Positions 35,330-44,594 of a DNA stretch of 64,000 nt are shown here, one piece after another. Source of the stretch: Methyloversatilis thermotolerans. GTDB taxonomy: Bacteria > Pseudomonadota > Gammaproteobacteria > Burkholderiales > Rhodocyclaceae. The stretch spans positions 1,856,655 through 1,920,654 of the forward strand of contig NZ_KB889967.1 of the NCBI RefSeq assembly GCF_000372885.1. The letters are read 5' to 3'. The notes below the pieces were generated by a model. The model saw nothing but the letters and a program-made list of their open reading frames with translations, made no database searches and was not told the DNA's origin. Within the stretch, counting starts at the first letter, position 1; each line of letters starts with the position of its first letter. Made by a program: the position numbers and the translations under genes.

Positions 35330-36325
35330 TCAGTCAATCTCGCCTTCCGTCTCCATGTCCTTCAGCGTGATCGGCCGCACACTGCGGCTGGCTTTGGCGG
35401 CGGCGTCATCCAGCGGCAGCGAGCGCATGTCGTCCAGCGTGCGCGCGACCTGTTCCGCGAAACGCGCGGCTGGCAACGGCAGCGCACGTCCCTTCAACTG
35501 ACCGAGCACCAGCGGACCGTAGGCCCCATCGGCCTCGTCGATCGGACGCACCGCCAGCCCGGGATCGTCACGCCAGCGCGCCGCGCCGATATCGACCTGG
35601 AAACAGATGATTTCAGTGCCCTTCACCAGCTCGGCCATCAGTTCGAAGGAATTCGACTCGATCACCGGATTGGGCTGCAGCGAACCGCCGGCCAGCACCT
35701 GGTCTATCAGTTCGCGACCGGAATAGCTCGGCTCGGGCAACGCCAGGTCGTACATGAGACAGTCGCGGATGCGCACGCGCTGCCGCTGCGCGAGCGGATG
35801 CTGTGCATCCATCACCGCCACCATGCCCTGTCCTATGGACATGATGGGCTGCAGTTCGGCCGCATGCGGCGGGCGGAACACCAGCAGCAGATCCACCTCG
35901 TAGGCGATCAGGTGGCGCATCGCGGTCGTGTGGTCGCATACCGTGATCGACAGCTTCACCAGCGGATGCTTTTCGCGGAAAGCCACCACCTCCTTCATCA
36001 GGAAGCCATTCACCACCGCCTGGCTGGCCGCGATGCGTATTTCGCCGCGACGCAGGCCGTTAAGCGCCTCGATCTGCGAATACACGCGGCGCAGATCGGC
36101 GTTCTGCCGCTTGATCCAGCCGATGAACAACTCGCCGGCCGCAGTGAGCTGCACGCCGGAAGACGTGCGCTCGAACAGCGTCGCGCCGATGTCGAACTCG
36201 ACGTCCTGTATGCGCCGAAGCAGCGCCGATGGCGTCAGGTGGAGCTGTTCCGCCGCGTGACGCACCGAGCCGAAGCGGGCCACTTCTTCCAGATAACGCA
36301 GCACGCGCATATTACGTAAGGCCAT
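35330..36325 (-). CDS. LysR-type transcriptional regulator
   Basis: A 331-residue LysR regulator. The N-terminal winged helix begins MALRNMRVLRYLEEVARFGSV and has AAEQLHLTPSALLRRIQDVE, followed by the effector-binding domain (about 92-300). It is divergent from the SDR-deaminase pair, with 262 bases between the starts, the usual arrangement for a LysR activator and its target. It may govern part or all of the surrounding catabolic region. No T-N11-A box is clear enough in 36326-36587 to report. Confidence 0.92.
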   Translation of the reverse strand: MALRNMRVLRYLEEVARFGSVRHAAEQLHLTPSALLRRIQDVEFDIGATLFERTSSGVQLTAAGELFIGWIKRQNADLRRVYSQIEALNGLRRGEIRIAASQAVVNGFLMKEVVAFREKHPLVKLSITVCDHTTAMRHLIAYEVDLLLVFRPPHAAELQPIMSIGQGMVAVMDAQHPLAQRQRVRIRDCLMYDLALPEPSYSGRELIDQVLAGGSLQPNPVIESNSFELMAELVKGTEIICFQVDIGAARWRDDPGLAVRPIDEADGAYGPLVLGQLKGRALPLPAARFAEQVARTLDDMRSLPLDDAAAKASRSVRPITLKDMETEGEID

Positions 36326-36587
36326 GACGGCTCCTCGATCACGATTGGTCAACACTTGCGCGCGGATTTGGCACCACGGTGATTCGCGCACGACACGTAG
36401 CATGGGGTCGTACCGGATGCGACGGATGCGCCCCGCGCGGGCATGGGGACAACCGAAGCAAACGCGGTGCCAACACGACGACGCCGATCGTGGATGCGTG
36501 CGCACACCCGCCTCGCGCACGGGCATCCCGGCCGATACGGCGTCCCATCGAACGACAGTGCATGCGCCTCGGCCGACAGGAGACAAC

Positions 36588-37379
36588 ATGGATCTGGATC
36601 TGCAAGGAAAGGTGATCATCGTGACCGGCCCCACCCGGGGACTGGGGCCTGCCATCACGATGGCATTCGCGCGCGAAGGCTGCAAACTGGTGCTGGCGAG
36701 CCGCGACATCGAGGCGATCGAGGCGATCGCCATGAAGACGGAAAGCGATGGCGGTGCCGCACTGCCGGTGCGCTGCGACATCACGAGTCCGACCGAAACC
36801 GATCGCATGGCCGAACTGGCGGTGAAGCGGTTCGGCCAGATCGACGGGCTGATCAATGTCGCGAGCGACACCGGTCCGATCGGTGACGCGACCTGGAACA
36901 CCTCGCCGGCGGAATTCGAGCACACCATGCAGGTGAACCTGCTCGGATGCTTCAACACCATGCGGGCCGTGCTTCCGCGCATGATTGCGCGCCGCTACGG
37001 CAAGATCGTGAACGTCGGTGGAACCTATGGCATGCGCGCCCGCGCCGGGCGCATGGCCTACTCGACATCCAAGTGGGGCTTGCGCGGTCTGACCAAGTCG
37101 GCCGCCATCGAAGCCGGTCAGCACAATGTCAATGTCAATCTCGTGGCGCCGGGCATGGTCGATGACGAACGCTTCCGATCGAAATGGATTCCGGAAGCGA
37201 TGAGCAAGTACGGGCTGAACGAGGAGCAGGCCGAACTGCGGCATGCGGAGGAATACGCGATGCGCCGCATCACGACCATGAATGACGTGGCGAATGCCTG
37301 TCTGTTCCTCGCCTCCGACGCGTCGCGCCAGATCACCGGTGTGGACCTGCCGGTCGACGGCGGGTGGGCTTCGCTGTGA
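36588..37379 (+). CDS. Short-chain dehydrogenase/reductase (third related copy)
   Basis: A 263-residue SDR with cofactor motif VTGPTRGLGPAI, Tyr158/Lys162 in YSTSKW and Gly144-Gly145-Thr146 in NVGGTYGMRARAG where Ser-Ser is usual. It ends QITGVDLPVDGGWASL. By eye it is very close to the copy at 43730 over the full length, including CFNTM-AVLP and ASKWGLRG-like blocks. The ATG has AGGAG upstream. It overlaps the next gene by one base and is divergent from the LysR regulator. Confidence 0.92.
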   Translation: MDLDLQGKVIIVTGPTRGLGPAITMAFAREGCKLVLASRDIEAIEAIAMKTESDGGAALPVRCDITSPTETDRMAELAVKRFGQIDGLINVASDTGPIGDATWNTSPAEFEHTMQVNLLGCFNTMRAVLPRMIARRYGKIVNVGGTYGMRARAGRMAYSTSKWGLRGLTKSAAIEAGQHNVNVNLVAPGMVDDERFRSKWIPEAMSKYGLNEEQAELRHAEEYAMRRITTMNDVANACLFLASDASRQITGVDLPVDGGWASL

Positions 37380-38854
37380 TGACCACGGCGCCGACGACAC
37401 TGCTCAACGTAGCAAAAGTTTTCACTTCGCCCGGTGCGGAGGCACCGCTCGGGCCACAGCGCCTCCATCTGAAGCAGGGGCGCATCGCCGCACTAGAGCC
37501 GCTCGCGCACATCAATGGGGCGGCCATGCACCATGTCGTGCTGCCGGCGCCGAGCAATGCACACGATCATGGCCGCGGCCTGCGCACGCTCGCTTTCGGT
37601 GCACGCGACCAGTCGCTGGAAACATGGCTGCCCGAACTGGCGTACGAACCGCAGGTCGATCCCTACCTGCGCGCCGCAGTGGCGTTCGCGCGCATGGCCG
37701 AGGGCGGCATTGCCGCGGCGAATCACTGCCACAACACGCAGGACGGCCGGGCGCTGCTGAAGGAAGCACGCGGTGTCGCGCGCGCCGCACGCGATGTCGG
37801 CGTGCGCATCGCGTTCGCCGTGCCCTTCGCCGGTCTCAACAGCGTGGTGTACGGCGATCTCGATCCGCTGCTGCAGCGGCTGCCACACACCGACCACGCG
37901 CGCATCCGCGCGCAGCGCGTGCCGACGCGCAGCAGCGACGAGAACTTCGCGCTGGTGGAGGCCATCGCCGAACTGGAGCATGAAGGCTTCACCGTGCAAT
38001 ACGGCCCGGTCGGTCCGCAATGGGTGGACGACGACACGCTGGCGCGCATCGCGCAGGCAAGCGCGGACTCCGGCCGGCGCGTGCACATGCATCTGTTCGA
38101 GACGCAGCGTCAGCGGGCATGGGCCGACGCCCGTTACCCGGGCGGCCTGCTCAGGCACCTCGATGCGCTCGGCTTGTTGTCGCCCCGCCTCACCGTCGCG
38201 CACGCGGTCTGGCTCGATGCCGACGACTGTGCGCTGCTGGCCGAACGCGGCGTAACCCTCAGCGCCAATGTGTCGTCCAATCTGCGCCTGCGTTCAGGCG
38301 TGGCGCCGTGGTCGCACTATCTGGACAGTGGCGTGCGCTTCGGATTCGGACTCGACGGCATGAGCCTGGATGATGACGACGACATATTGCGTGAAACGCG
38401 CCTCGCCTGGCACCTGCTCGCCGCGAGCGACCGCCGCGGTCGCTTCGCGCACGCCGACCTGTTCCGCGCGCTGTGCGTCGACGGCCGGCGCAGCGTGCTG
38501 GGCGACGATGGCGGCGGCACGCTGCGCGTCGGCGCGCCCGCCGATCTGCTGGTGCTCGATACCCGGCGCCTGACGCGCGACCGCATCGCCGACGACCGCC
38601 CGGCCCTGCTCGACCTCATCATCGGTCGCGCCACGCGTCGCGACATCAGCCAGCTCGTCGTCGCCGGTCGCACCGTGGTGGACAACGGCCACTGCTGCAG
38701 CGTAGACCTGCCTTCACTGGAAGCGGAACTGATCGCGCAGGCCAAACAGGCGGCGCGCGACAATCCGCCGGACGCGGATGCCATCGGCCGTCTGCACGCG
38801 GCGGTGCGGGCGCACTACGGCTGCGCCTGTACCGGGCACGAAGACGACCGTTGA
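37379..38854 (+). CDS. TRZ/ATZ-cytosine-deaminase-like amidohydrolase
   Basis: A 491-residue metal-dependent hydrolase of the ATZ/TRZ/cytosine-deaminase group, which deaminate or dechlorinate heterocycles. Metal ligands are His62 and His64 (SNAHDHGRG), His in HMHLFETQ, His in TVAHAVWLD and Asp in FGLDGMSLD. The ATG overlaps the SDR stop (TGATG). A Cys-containing tail (CACTGHEDDR) closes it. A ring amino group is the likely target, judged from the family. About 200 bases without a gene separate it from the convergent ferredoxin reductase. Confidence 0.87.
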   Translation: MTTAPTTLLNVAKVFTSPGAEAPLGPQRLHLKQGRIAALEPLAHINGAAMHHVVLPAPSNAHDHGRGLRTLAFGARDQSLETWLPELAYEPQVDPYLRAAVAFARMAEGGIAAANHCHNTQDGRALLKEARGVARAARDVGVRIAFAVPFAGLNSVVYGDLDPLLQRLPHTDHARIRAQRVPTRSSDENFALVEAIAELEHEGFTVQYGPVGPQWVDDDTLARIAQASADSGRRVHMHLFETQRQRAWADARYPGGLLRHLDALGLLSPRLTVAHAVWLDADDCALLAERGVTLSANVSSNLRLRSGVAPWSHYLDSGVRFGFGLDGMSLDDDDDILRETRLAWHLLAASDRRGRFAHADLFRALCVDGRRSVLGDDGGGTLRVGAPADLLVLDTRRLTRDRIADDRPALLDLIIGRATRRDISQLVVAGRTVVDNGHCCSVDLPSLEAELIAQAKQAARDNPPDADAIGRLHAAVRAHYGCACTGHEDDR

Positions 38855-39051
38855 ACGCATGCACCTCGGTCGATCACCGTTGCGTGCACGGCCGGCGGGG
38901 TGTACGGCAAAGCGCGAAAGCGCGGTCGCCTGGCGCCCTGCAAGGACGGGCCGGACGGTGTCACCCCGAGCGTGAGCGATGCATGCGGGCGACGTTTTCA
39001 TGAAGCGCCTGAGCGCAATCCGGCGCCCCGGGGCCGGATTGCTGCATGCGG

Positions 39052-40290
39052 TCAGGGATCCAGGGTGCGCGCGAGATCGAAGGACAGGTCGGCGACACTG
39101 TGGGCGTCGACCTGCGCGCGGGCGGCGACCAGCTTGCGTGCCAGCAGGTGTTCGGCCGGGCGGTTCACCGAGTGCACCGCGGCGATGCGTCCCGCGCGCA
39201 GCATGAAAAGGCTGAAGCCCTTGTCCGCGGTGCGGCCTCTCAGCACGACCTCGTCGTCCGCCGCGGGCAATCCGGCCATCTGCAGCCGTACGCCGTGCTG
39301 GTCGCTCCAGAACCATGGCACGGCCCCGCACGGTAATGGCCGGCCGACCAGGCAGGACGCGATGGCGCGCGCGCCGTCGTTGGCCGCCTGTATGCTTTCC
39401 AGGCACACCGGCTGGTCTGGCTGCGGCGCGTGCGGGCTGGGCATCGCGGCGCAGTCGCCGGCGGCAAACACATCGCTCGCAGCGGTGCGGCCCAGCGTGT
39501 CGACCATGATCCTGCCGGCGGCATCGGCCGGCAGGCCCGCCTGCAGCGCCCACTCGGTATTCGGCAGGACACCGATGCCGGCCACCACCAGATCGCACTC
39601 GATGGCCGTGCCATCGTCCAGGCCGACACCGCACACCCGCCCCTGCCATCCACGCAGCTCGCGCACCTGACGGCCGCACAGCAGCTCGACGCCGCGCGTG
39701 CGATGCAGCTCGGCGATGTATGCGGACAGCAAGGGCGGCACGCTGCGCGCGAGCAGACGCGGCTGCGCCTCGATCACGCTCACCGCGATGCCGCGCTCGG
39801 CAAGCGCCGCCGCCACCTCCAGACCGATGAAGCCGCCGCCGATGACGGCGACGCGCTGCGCGCGCTCCGTCGCGGCGATCAGGGCCAGCGCATCGTCCAG
39901 GGTGCGCAGTGCGTGCACACCGGCCAGATCGGCCCCGGGCAGTGCGAGCGGGCGCGCGCGCGCGCCGGTGGTGATCGCCAGCACGCCATAGCGCAGCGCG
40001 CTGCCATCGGCCAGGCCGAGCGAGCGCTGGCCGATGTCGAGTGACTCGACCCGGCAGCCCAGGCGCAGTTCGATGCGCTGTTCGTCGTAGAAGGACGGCG
40101 CACGCAAGGGCAATTGCCCGGGCGCGGTCTTCCCGCTCAGCAGGCCCTTGGACAGCGGCGGTCTCTGGTACGGTGCGTGCGCCTCGTCGCCCAGCATCAC
40201 GATGGGGCCGTCATACCCCAGTTCGCGTGCGCTGGCGGCGATCTGCAGACCAGCGTAGGACGCGCCGACTATGGTCAGCGGAGCATTCAT
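39052..40290 (-). CDS. FAD-dependent ferredoxin reductase
   Basis: A 412-residue flavoprotein that passes electrons from NAD(P)H to a [2Fe-2S] ferredoxin. The FAD fold begins TIVGASYAGLQIAASA, PYQRPPLSK is present, the NAD fold is AVIGGGFIGLEVAAAL and the second FAD motif is VFAAGDCAAMP. This is the class that serves Rieske oxygenases and P450s (BphA4, PuR). It starts one base after the ferredoxin stop and closes the Rieske operon. Confidence 0.93.
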   Translation of the reverse strand: MNAPLTIVGASYAGLQIAASARELGYDGPIVMLGDEAHAPYQRPPLSKGLLSGKTAPGQLPLRAPSFYDEQRIELRLGCRVESLDIGQRSLGLADGSALRYGVLAITTGARARPLALPGADLAGVHALRTLDDALALIAATERAQRVAVIGGGFIGLEVAAALAERGIAVSVIEAQPRLLARSVPPLLSAYIAELHRTRGVELLCGRQVRELRGWQGRVCGVGLDDGTAIECDLVVAGIGVLPNTEWALQAGLPADAAGRIMVDTLGRTAASDVFAAGDCAAMPSPHAPQPDQPVCLESIQAANDGARAIASCLVGRPLPCGAVPWFWSDQHGVRLQMAGLPAADDEVVLRGRTADKGFSLFMLRAGRIAAVHSVNRPAEHLLARKLVAARAQVDAHSVADLSFDLARTLDP

Positions 40291-40291
40291 G

Positions 40292-40615
40292 TCAGCTCTG
40301 GGTGTGCGGCACGCGCACGGTGAGCCCGTCGAGTTCCGCACTCATCGCGATCTGGCAGGCCAGCCGGCTGCAAGCCAGACGCTCGGCCGCCACCGCCGAC
40401 AGCATGTCGGTTTCCATGTCGTCGGGGGGCGCCAGGCGGTCGACATCCGCGTCGGCGACATAGACGTGGCAGGTCGCGCAGGCACAGGAGCCGCCGCACT
40501 CGCCGGCGATGCCCGGCACATTGCCCAGTACCGCGATCTCCATCACCGACGCGCCGTGGCGTGCCTGCAGGGTCCGCGTGCTGCCATCCTTCAGGATGAA
40601 ATGTATGACACTCAT
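40292..40615 (-). CDS. [2Fe-2S] ferredoxin (putidaredoxin type)
   Basis: A 107-residue ferredoxin with cluster ligands Cys40, Cys46 and Cys49 (ECGGSCACATCH) and Cys87 (RLACQIA), the spacing of adrenodoxin/putidaredoxin-type proteins. It should carry electrons from the reductase downstream to the Rieske oxygenase of the same operon. Confidence 0.95.
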   Translation of the reverse strand: MSVIHFILKDGSTRTLQARHGASVMEIAVLGNVPGIAGECGGSCACATCHVYVADADVDRLAPPDDMETDMLSAVAAERLACSRLACQIAMSAELDGLTVRVPHTQS

Positions 40616-40632
40616 GGCTTGCTGGAATCCGC

Positions 40633-42069
40633 TCAGAACAGGTCGAAATACTCGCGGTGCTCCCATTCGGTCACCTCGAGGTTGAAGCGGGCGATTTCCG
40701 CCTCCTTGATGTGCGACAGATAGTCCACGAAGCCGCGCCCGAGCGCGGTGCACAGCCCCTCGTCCTCGCGCAGGCACTGCATGGCTTCCTGCAGCGAACG
40801 CGGCAAGGGCTCGGCCGGCGACTCGTACGGAACATCCGCCGAGGGTCCCGGATCGAGGCGGCGCGCGATGCCATCCATGCCGGAAAACAGTTGCGAGGCA
40901 AGATACAGATAGGGATTGGCGGTCGGTTCGCCGATGCGGTTCTCGATGCGCGAGCGCGCATCGCCCGCCGCACCGAGCACGCGCAGCATGGCGCCTCGGT
41001 TGTCGCAGGCCCAGCTCGCGCGGTCCGGCGCCAGCGACATCGGCCGGTAGCGGCGATAGCCGTTCAGCGTCGGGCTGGCCAGCGCAGCGGATGCGCGTGC
41101 GTGGGCCTTGAGCCCGGCGAGATAGTGCATGCCGAGCGGACTGAGCGGCGCGCCCTCGCACTCGGGCATGAAAGCGTTGCGGCCGTCGGCGCGCCTGCGC
41201 AGCGACTGATGCAGATGCCAGCCGCTGGACATGACGTTGGGAATGCGCGGCCGGCACATGAAGGTGGCGTGATAGCCGTTGCGCTGGCAGATCTGCTTGA
41301 TCGCCGCGCGCAGCAGCACCATATTGTCGGCCGGCGCCAGCCCGGCCGCAGGGCCGAAGGTGAGCTCGAACTGGCTGGGCCCGAATTCGATCTCCAGCGA
41401 GCGCAGCGGCAGTCCGAGCGCCATCAGATGCGCGCGCAGAAGCTCCATCAGCGCATCCACGCGGTCATAGCGCTGCTCGGTCAGGTACTGGTGTCCGTGC
41501 GTGAGCAGGGACACCTCGGGCGGCGTGCCCGGCTGGCCGGAATCGGACAGGCGCATGCGCGCATCGTCGACGCGGAACACATGGAATTCCACCTCCAGGC
41601 CGGCGATGAAGTCCATGTCTTGCTTCGCCAGTTCATCCACCGCGCGCTGCAGGATGCGCCGCGTCGACAGCGGCGAAGGCGTGCCATCGCCCATGAAGGC
41701 ATCGCACAGCAGCCAGGCGGTGCGCGGTGCCCAGGGCAGGACGCGGAAGGAACCGGGGTCGGGCACGATGACGAAATCGGCGCCGCCACGCATGCCCGCA
41801 AAGTCGAAGCCGCCGTTGTCCGAAAACACCGGAAACACGGTGCGGTGCGAAGTGTCCTTGGCCAGCAGTGTGGTGGTCATGTTCACGCCGGCGCGCAGAC
41901 AGGACAGCGCCTCCGCGGCCACCAGCGTCTTGCCCCGGAGCACACCGTGCTGGTCGGGAAACGAGAAGCGCACGGTGTCGATGTCGCCGGACGCGATATG
42001 CGCCTCGACCTCGCGCGCGCGCGCATGCTGTTCGTCCGACCACAGGCCGTGCCGCTCGACGAAACTCAT
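40633..42069 (-). CDS. Glutamine synthetase-like gamma-glutamyl ligase
   Basis: A 478-residue member of the glutamine synthetase superfamily, more like the amine-glutamylating or catabolic branch (PuuA, FluG, aniline type) than housekeeping GlnA. Active-site blocks are GLEVEFHVF, GPSQFELTFGP, GWHLHQS, LNGYRRYRP and SRIENRIGEPTANPY. It is encoded between a Rieske oxygenase and its ferredoxin. In known pathways for anilines, a ligase of this superfamily glutamylates the amine before a Rieske oxygenase acts, so a similar pairing is possible here. The start at 42069 lies 8 bases after the oxygenase stop. Confidence 0.85.
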   Translation of the reverse strand: MSFVERHGLWSDEQHARAREVEAHIASGDIDTVRFSFPDQHGVLRGKTLVAAEALSCLRAGVNMTTTLLAKDTSHRTVFPVFSDNGGFDFAGMRGGADFVIVPDPGSFRVLPWAPRTAWLLCDAFMGDGTPSPLSTRRILQRAVDELAKQDMDFIAGLEVEFHVFRVDDARMRLSDSGQPGTPPEVSLLTHGHQYLTEQRYDRVDALMELLRAHLMALGLPLRSLEIEFGPSQFELTFGPAAGLAPADNMVLLRAAIKQICQRNGYHATFMCRPRIPNVMSSGWHLHQSLRRRADGRNAFMPECEGAPLSPLGMHYLAGLKAHARASAALASPTLNGYRRYRPMSLAPDRASWACDNRGAMLRVLGAAGDARSRIENRIGEPTANPYLYLASQLFSGMDGIARRLDPGPSADVPYESPAEPLPRSLQEAMQCLREDEGLCTALGRGFVDYLSHIKEAEIARFNLEVTEWEHREYFDLF

Positions 42070-42077
42070 CGCGACAC

Positions 42078-43400
42078 TCACCCGGCCAGTCGCGCCGATG
42101 CCCAGTCCGACTTGCGCCGGCGCTCCAGGTCGGCCTCGCGCCAGTACACGTCGGGATCGACCTTGCGGCCGATGCCGTCGATGGACGGCGGGCCGCTGAA
42201 CGACGATGCCTGTTCGCGCGATATCAGCATCGGCGCACCCTGCCCGGCGCGCGTCGCTTCGATGGCCGCGACCAGCATGCGCCGGTAGGCGATGATGCCC
42301 TTGTCGGTGGTGCCCAGGTGTTCGCGCGTGCGGTCCTGTATGCGGCCCTGCGACTCGACCGCCCACTGGTCGTGCACATTGATGTCCATGCCCATGCCGG
42401 TATAGGTTTCGCTGGCCTGCTCGCGCACGTCATAGCCGTAGTTGTTGGCGCGGTTGCGGCGCGGCATGTAGTCGGGCAGCTCGTACAGCTCCAGCCGCTG
42501 CGCGCGCATCTGCGCCTTGTCCACCGGACCGGTGAAACTGGTGAAGATGGCGTACCAGTAACAGCTCGTGTCGTCGATCGGCACGTGCCACTGGGATATC
42601 GTCATTTCCGAACTCATCGGAATCACGAAGGCCTGCGGGAACACCACATTGGTCACGCGCACATGGGTGAGATCCTCGCTGATGTGGCGCAGCGCGGTCA
42701 GCCGCATGCCGTAGTCGGTGTTCTCGACCCGGATGTCGGGCCGGCCGTACTCGCGCAGCACCTGGGTGATCGGCATGCTGGAATCGGCGGATGGGCCGCG
42801 GAACTGCTTGCCATAGCTCGCCGAGGTGTCCTCGTCCTGGAAGAAGCGGTGCAGATAGGAGGCATGCGCCGGATCCATGCCCACTTCCAGCGCCTGCAGC
42901 CAGTTGCAGTCGAAATGCCCCTTGAATGCGAACACATGGCTGTCCGGCGCGACGAAACAGTCGAATTCCGGAAAGGCCGGCGCTTCGCCCTCGCCCAGAT
43001 AGCCGAACACGATGCCGCCACGCAACTGCACCGGATAGGCGCGCTGGCGGATGCGCGTACACAGGCGGCTGCCTTCCGGCTCGGCCGGCGTGTCGATGCA
43101 CTGGCCAGTCGCGTCGAACAGCCAGCCATGGAAAGGACAGCGCAGCCCGCCGTCCTCGAGACGGCCGAATGCGAGGTCGGCACCGCGATGCGGACAGTCG
43201 CGGTCGATCAGGGCCAGTCGCCCCTGCTCGTCGCGGAACAGCACGAGGTCCTGCCCGAGCACGCGCACCGCGCGCACCGGTCGCGGCCCGGCCAGTTCGT
43301 CCTCCAGCGCAACCGGTTGCCAGTAACGGCGCAGCAGGTCGCCGGCCGGTGTTCCCGGGCCGACCCGGGTCATCAAGTCATTCTGTTCCGCACTGATCAT
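42078..43400 (-). CDS. Rieske non-haem iron oxygenase (phthalate/vanillate family)
   Basis: A 440-residue oxygenase component. The Rieske cluster ligands are Cys69/His71 and Cys88/His91 (DCPHRGADL and RCPFHGWLF). The mononuclear iron site has Asp176, His179 and His184 (GMDPAHASYLHRFF). Layout and length fit the one-component alpha-only group (phthalate, vanillate demethylase, LigXa-type), which hydroxylate rings or remove methyl groups. It is the first gene of the operon oxygenase-ligase-ferredoxin-reductase, so the electron chain is complete. Confidence 0.93.
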   Translation of the reverse strand: MISAEQNDLMTRVGPGTPAGDLLRRYWQPVALEDELAGPRPVRAVRVLGQDLVLFRDEQGRLALIDRDCPHRGADLAFGRLEDGGLRCPFHGWLFDATGQCIDTPAEPEGSRLCTRIRQRAYPVQLRGGIVFGYLGEGEAPAFPEFDCFVAPDSHVFAFKGHFDCNWLQALEVGMDPAHASYLHRFFQDEDTSASYGKQFRGPSADSSMPITQVLREYGRPDIRVENTDYGMRLTALRHISEDLTHVRVTNVVFPQAFVIPMSSEMTISQWHVPIDDTSCYWYAIFTSFTGPVDKAQMRAQRLELYELPDYMPRRNRANNYGYDVREQASETYTGMGMDINVHDQWAVESQGRIQDRTREHLGTTDKGIIAYRRMLVAAIEATRAGQGAPMLISREQASSFSGPPSIDGIGRKVDPDVYWREADLERRRKSDWASARLAG

Positions 43401-43516
43401 TGAGCGCTCCGGCCATGCGCCGGTCGGTGTTCATCACGCAAGCAGTATCGGGCGATTGCCGCCACCACCCCGTTGCCAATCGCGGCACGGGCAAACGCGA
43501 AGATGGAAACACCCGT

Positions 43517-43534
43517 GGTCGCGCACGCGCGACC
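43517..43534. promoter_or_regulatory. Perfect inverted repeat in the divergent Rieske/SDR promoter region
   Basis: GGTCGCGC-AC-GCGCGACC is an 8-bp perfect inverted repeat in the 329-base space (43401-43729) between two divergent operons. This is a good place for a shared operator. A possible -10 (TAGACT) for the rightward operon lies at about 43612. The rest of the space holds nothing I recognise. Confidence 0.4.
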
Positions 43535-43729
43535 TTGCGCGCCCGCGCACGTAGCCATCCGCGCGCCGTGCGCTGACGAAAAAAGCACCCCGGACGGGTG
43601 GGCCGGCTGGCTAGACTCGGCTGACACCTGAGCCACCGAGAACGCGCTCTCACCGACTTCAGCAGGCGGCCGCACAGCGGACCGCGCTGCCACCGAAAGC
43701 CCGCAAACCCTCTCTGGAACATCTATCCC

Positions 43730-44521
43730 ATGGATCTGAAACTCAGGCAGAAAGTGGCCCTCATCACCGGCCCCGCAAAAGGCATGGGACGCGCCATCAC
43801 GCTGGCGTTCGCGCAGGAAGGCTGCGACCTGGTGCTGGCCGGCCGCGACGTCGCCGCCATCGACACGGTGGCCACCGAGGCCGCGGCGCTCGGCGTCGGC
43901 ACGCTGGTGGTGGCCTGCGACCTGACCGACGCGGCGCAGACCGAGGCGCTGGCGCAGGCGGCGCTGGCGCGCTACGGGCGCATCGACATCCTGGTGAACG
44001 TGGCCGGCGGTTCCGGTCCGATCGGCAAGACCGGCTGGGAAACCACAGCCGAGGAATTCAATGACATCGTCGAACTGAACATGACCGGCTGCTTCAACAC
44101 CATGCACGCGGTGCTGCCGGCGATGATCGCGCAGGGCGGCGGCAAGGTGGTGAACGTGGGTGGCACCTTCGGCATGCGCGGGCGCGCCGGGCGGGTGGCC
44201 TATTCCGCGTCCAAGTGGGGATTGCGCGGTATCACCAAGAGCTTCGCGCTGGAAGCCGGCGCGCACAACATCAATGTCAATTGCGTGGCGCCGGGCATGG
44301 TCGACGGCCCGCGCTTCCGCGAGAAGGTGTGCGCCAACATGGCCGACAAGCTGGGCATCACGCTGGAGGAAGCGATGCGCCGCCACGCCGAGGACTATGC
44401 GCTGAAGCGGGTGAGCCTGGACGAGGATGTGGCGCACGCCTGCCTCTTCCTCGCCAGCGAGGTGTCGCGCCAGATCACCGGCGTGGACCTGCCGGTCGAT
44501 GGCGGCTGGGCCGCGCTTTGA
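43730..44521 (+). CDS. Short-chain dehydrogenase/reductase (fourth related copy)
   Basis: A 263-residue SDR, close in sequence to the copy at 36588. The cofactor motif is ITGPAKGMGRAI. The catalytic pair is Tyr158/Lys162 (YSASKW), with Gly144-Gly145-Thr146 (NVGGTFGMRGRAG) replacing Ser-Ser. It ends QITGVDLPVDGGWAAL. It opens the rightward operon SDR-dihydropyrimidinase-LOG-DUF3830 and is divergent from the Rieske operon. Confidence 0.92.
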   Translation: MDLKLRQKVALITGPAKGMGRAITLAFAQEGCDLVLAGRDVAAIDTVATEAAALGVGTLVVACDLTDAAQTEALAQAALARYGRIDILVNVAGGSGPIGKTGWETTAEEFNDIVELNMTGCFNTMHAVLPAMIAQGGGKVVNVGGTFGMRGRAGRVAYSASKWGLRGITKSFALEAGAHNINVNCVAPGMVDGPRFREKVCANMADKLGITLEEAMRRHAEDYALKRVSLDEDVAHACLFLASEVSRQITGVDLPVDGGWAAL

Positions 44522-44594
44522 TCCGCACACACACCCTTCCGCCGGCGTCCGGTCACGACCGGACCGTCGCATACACATTTCCAGGAGTCCATCC

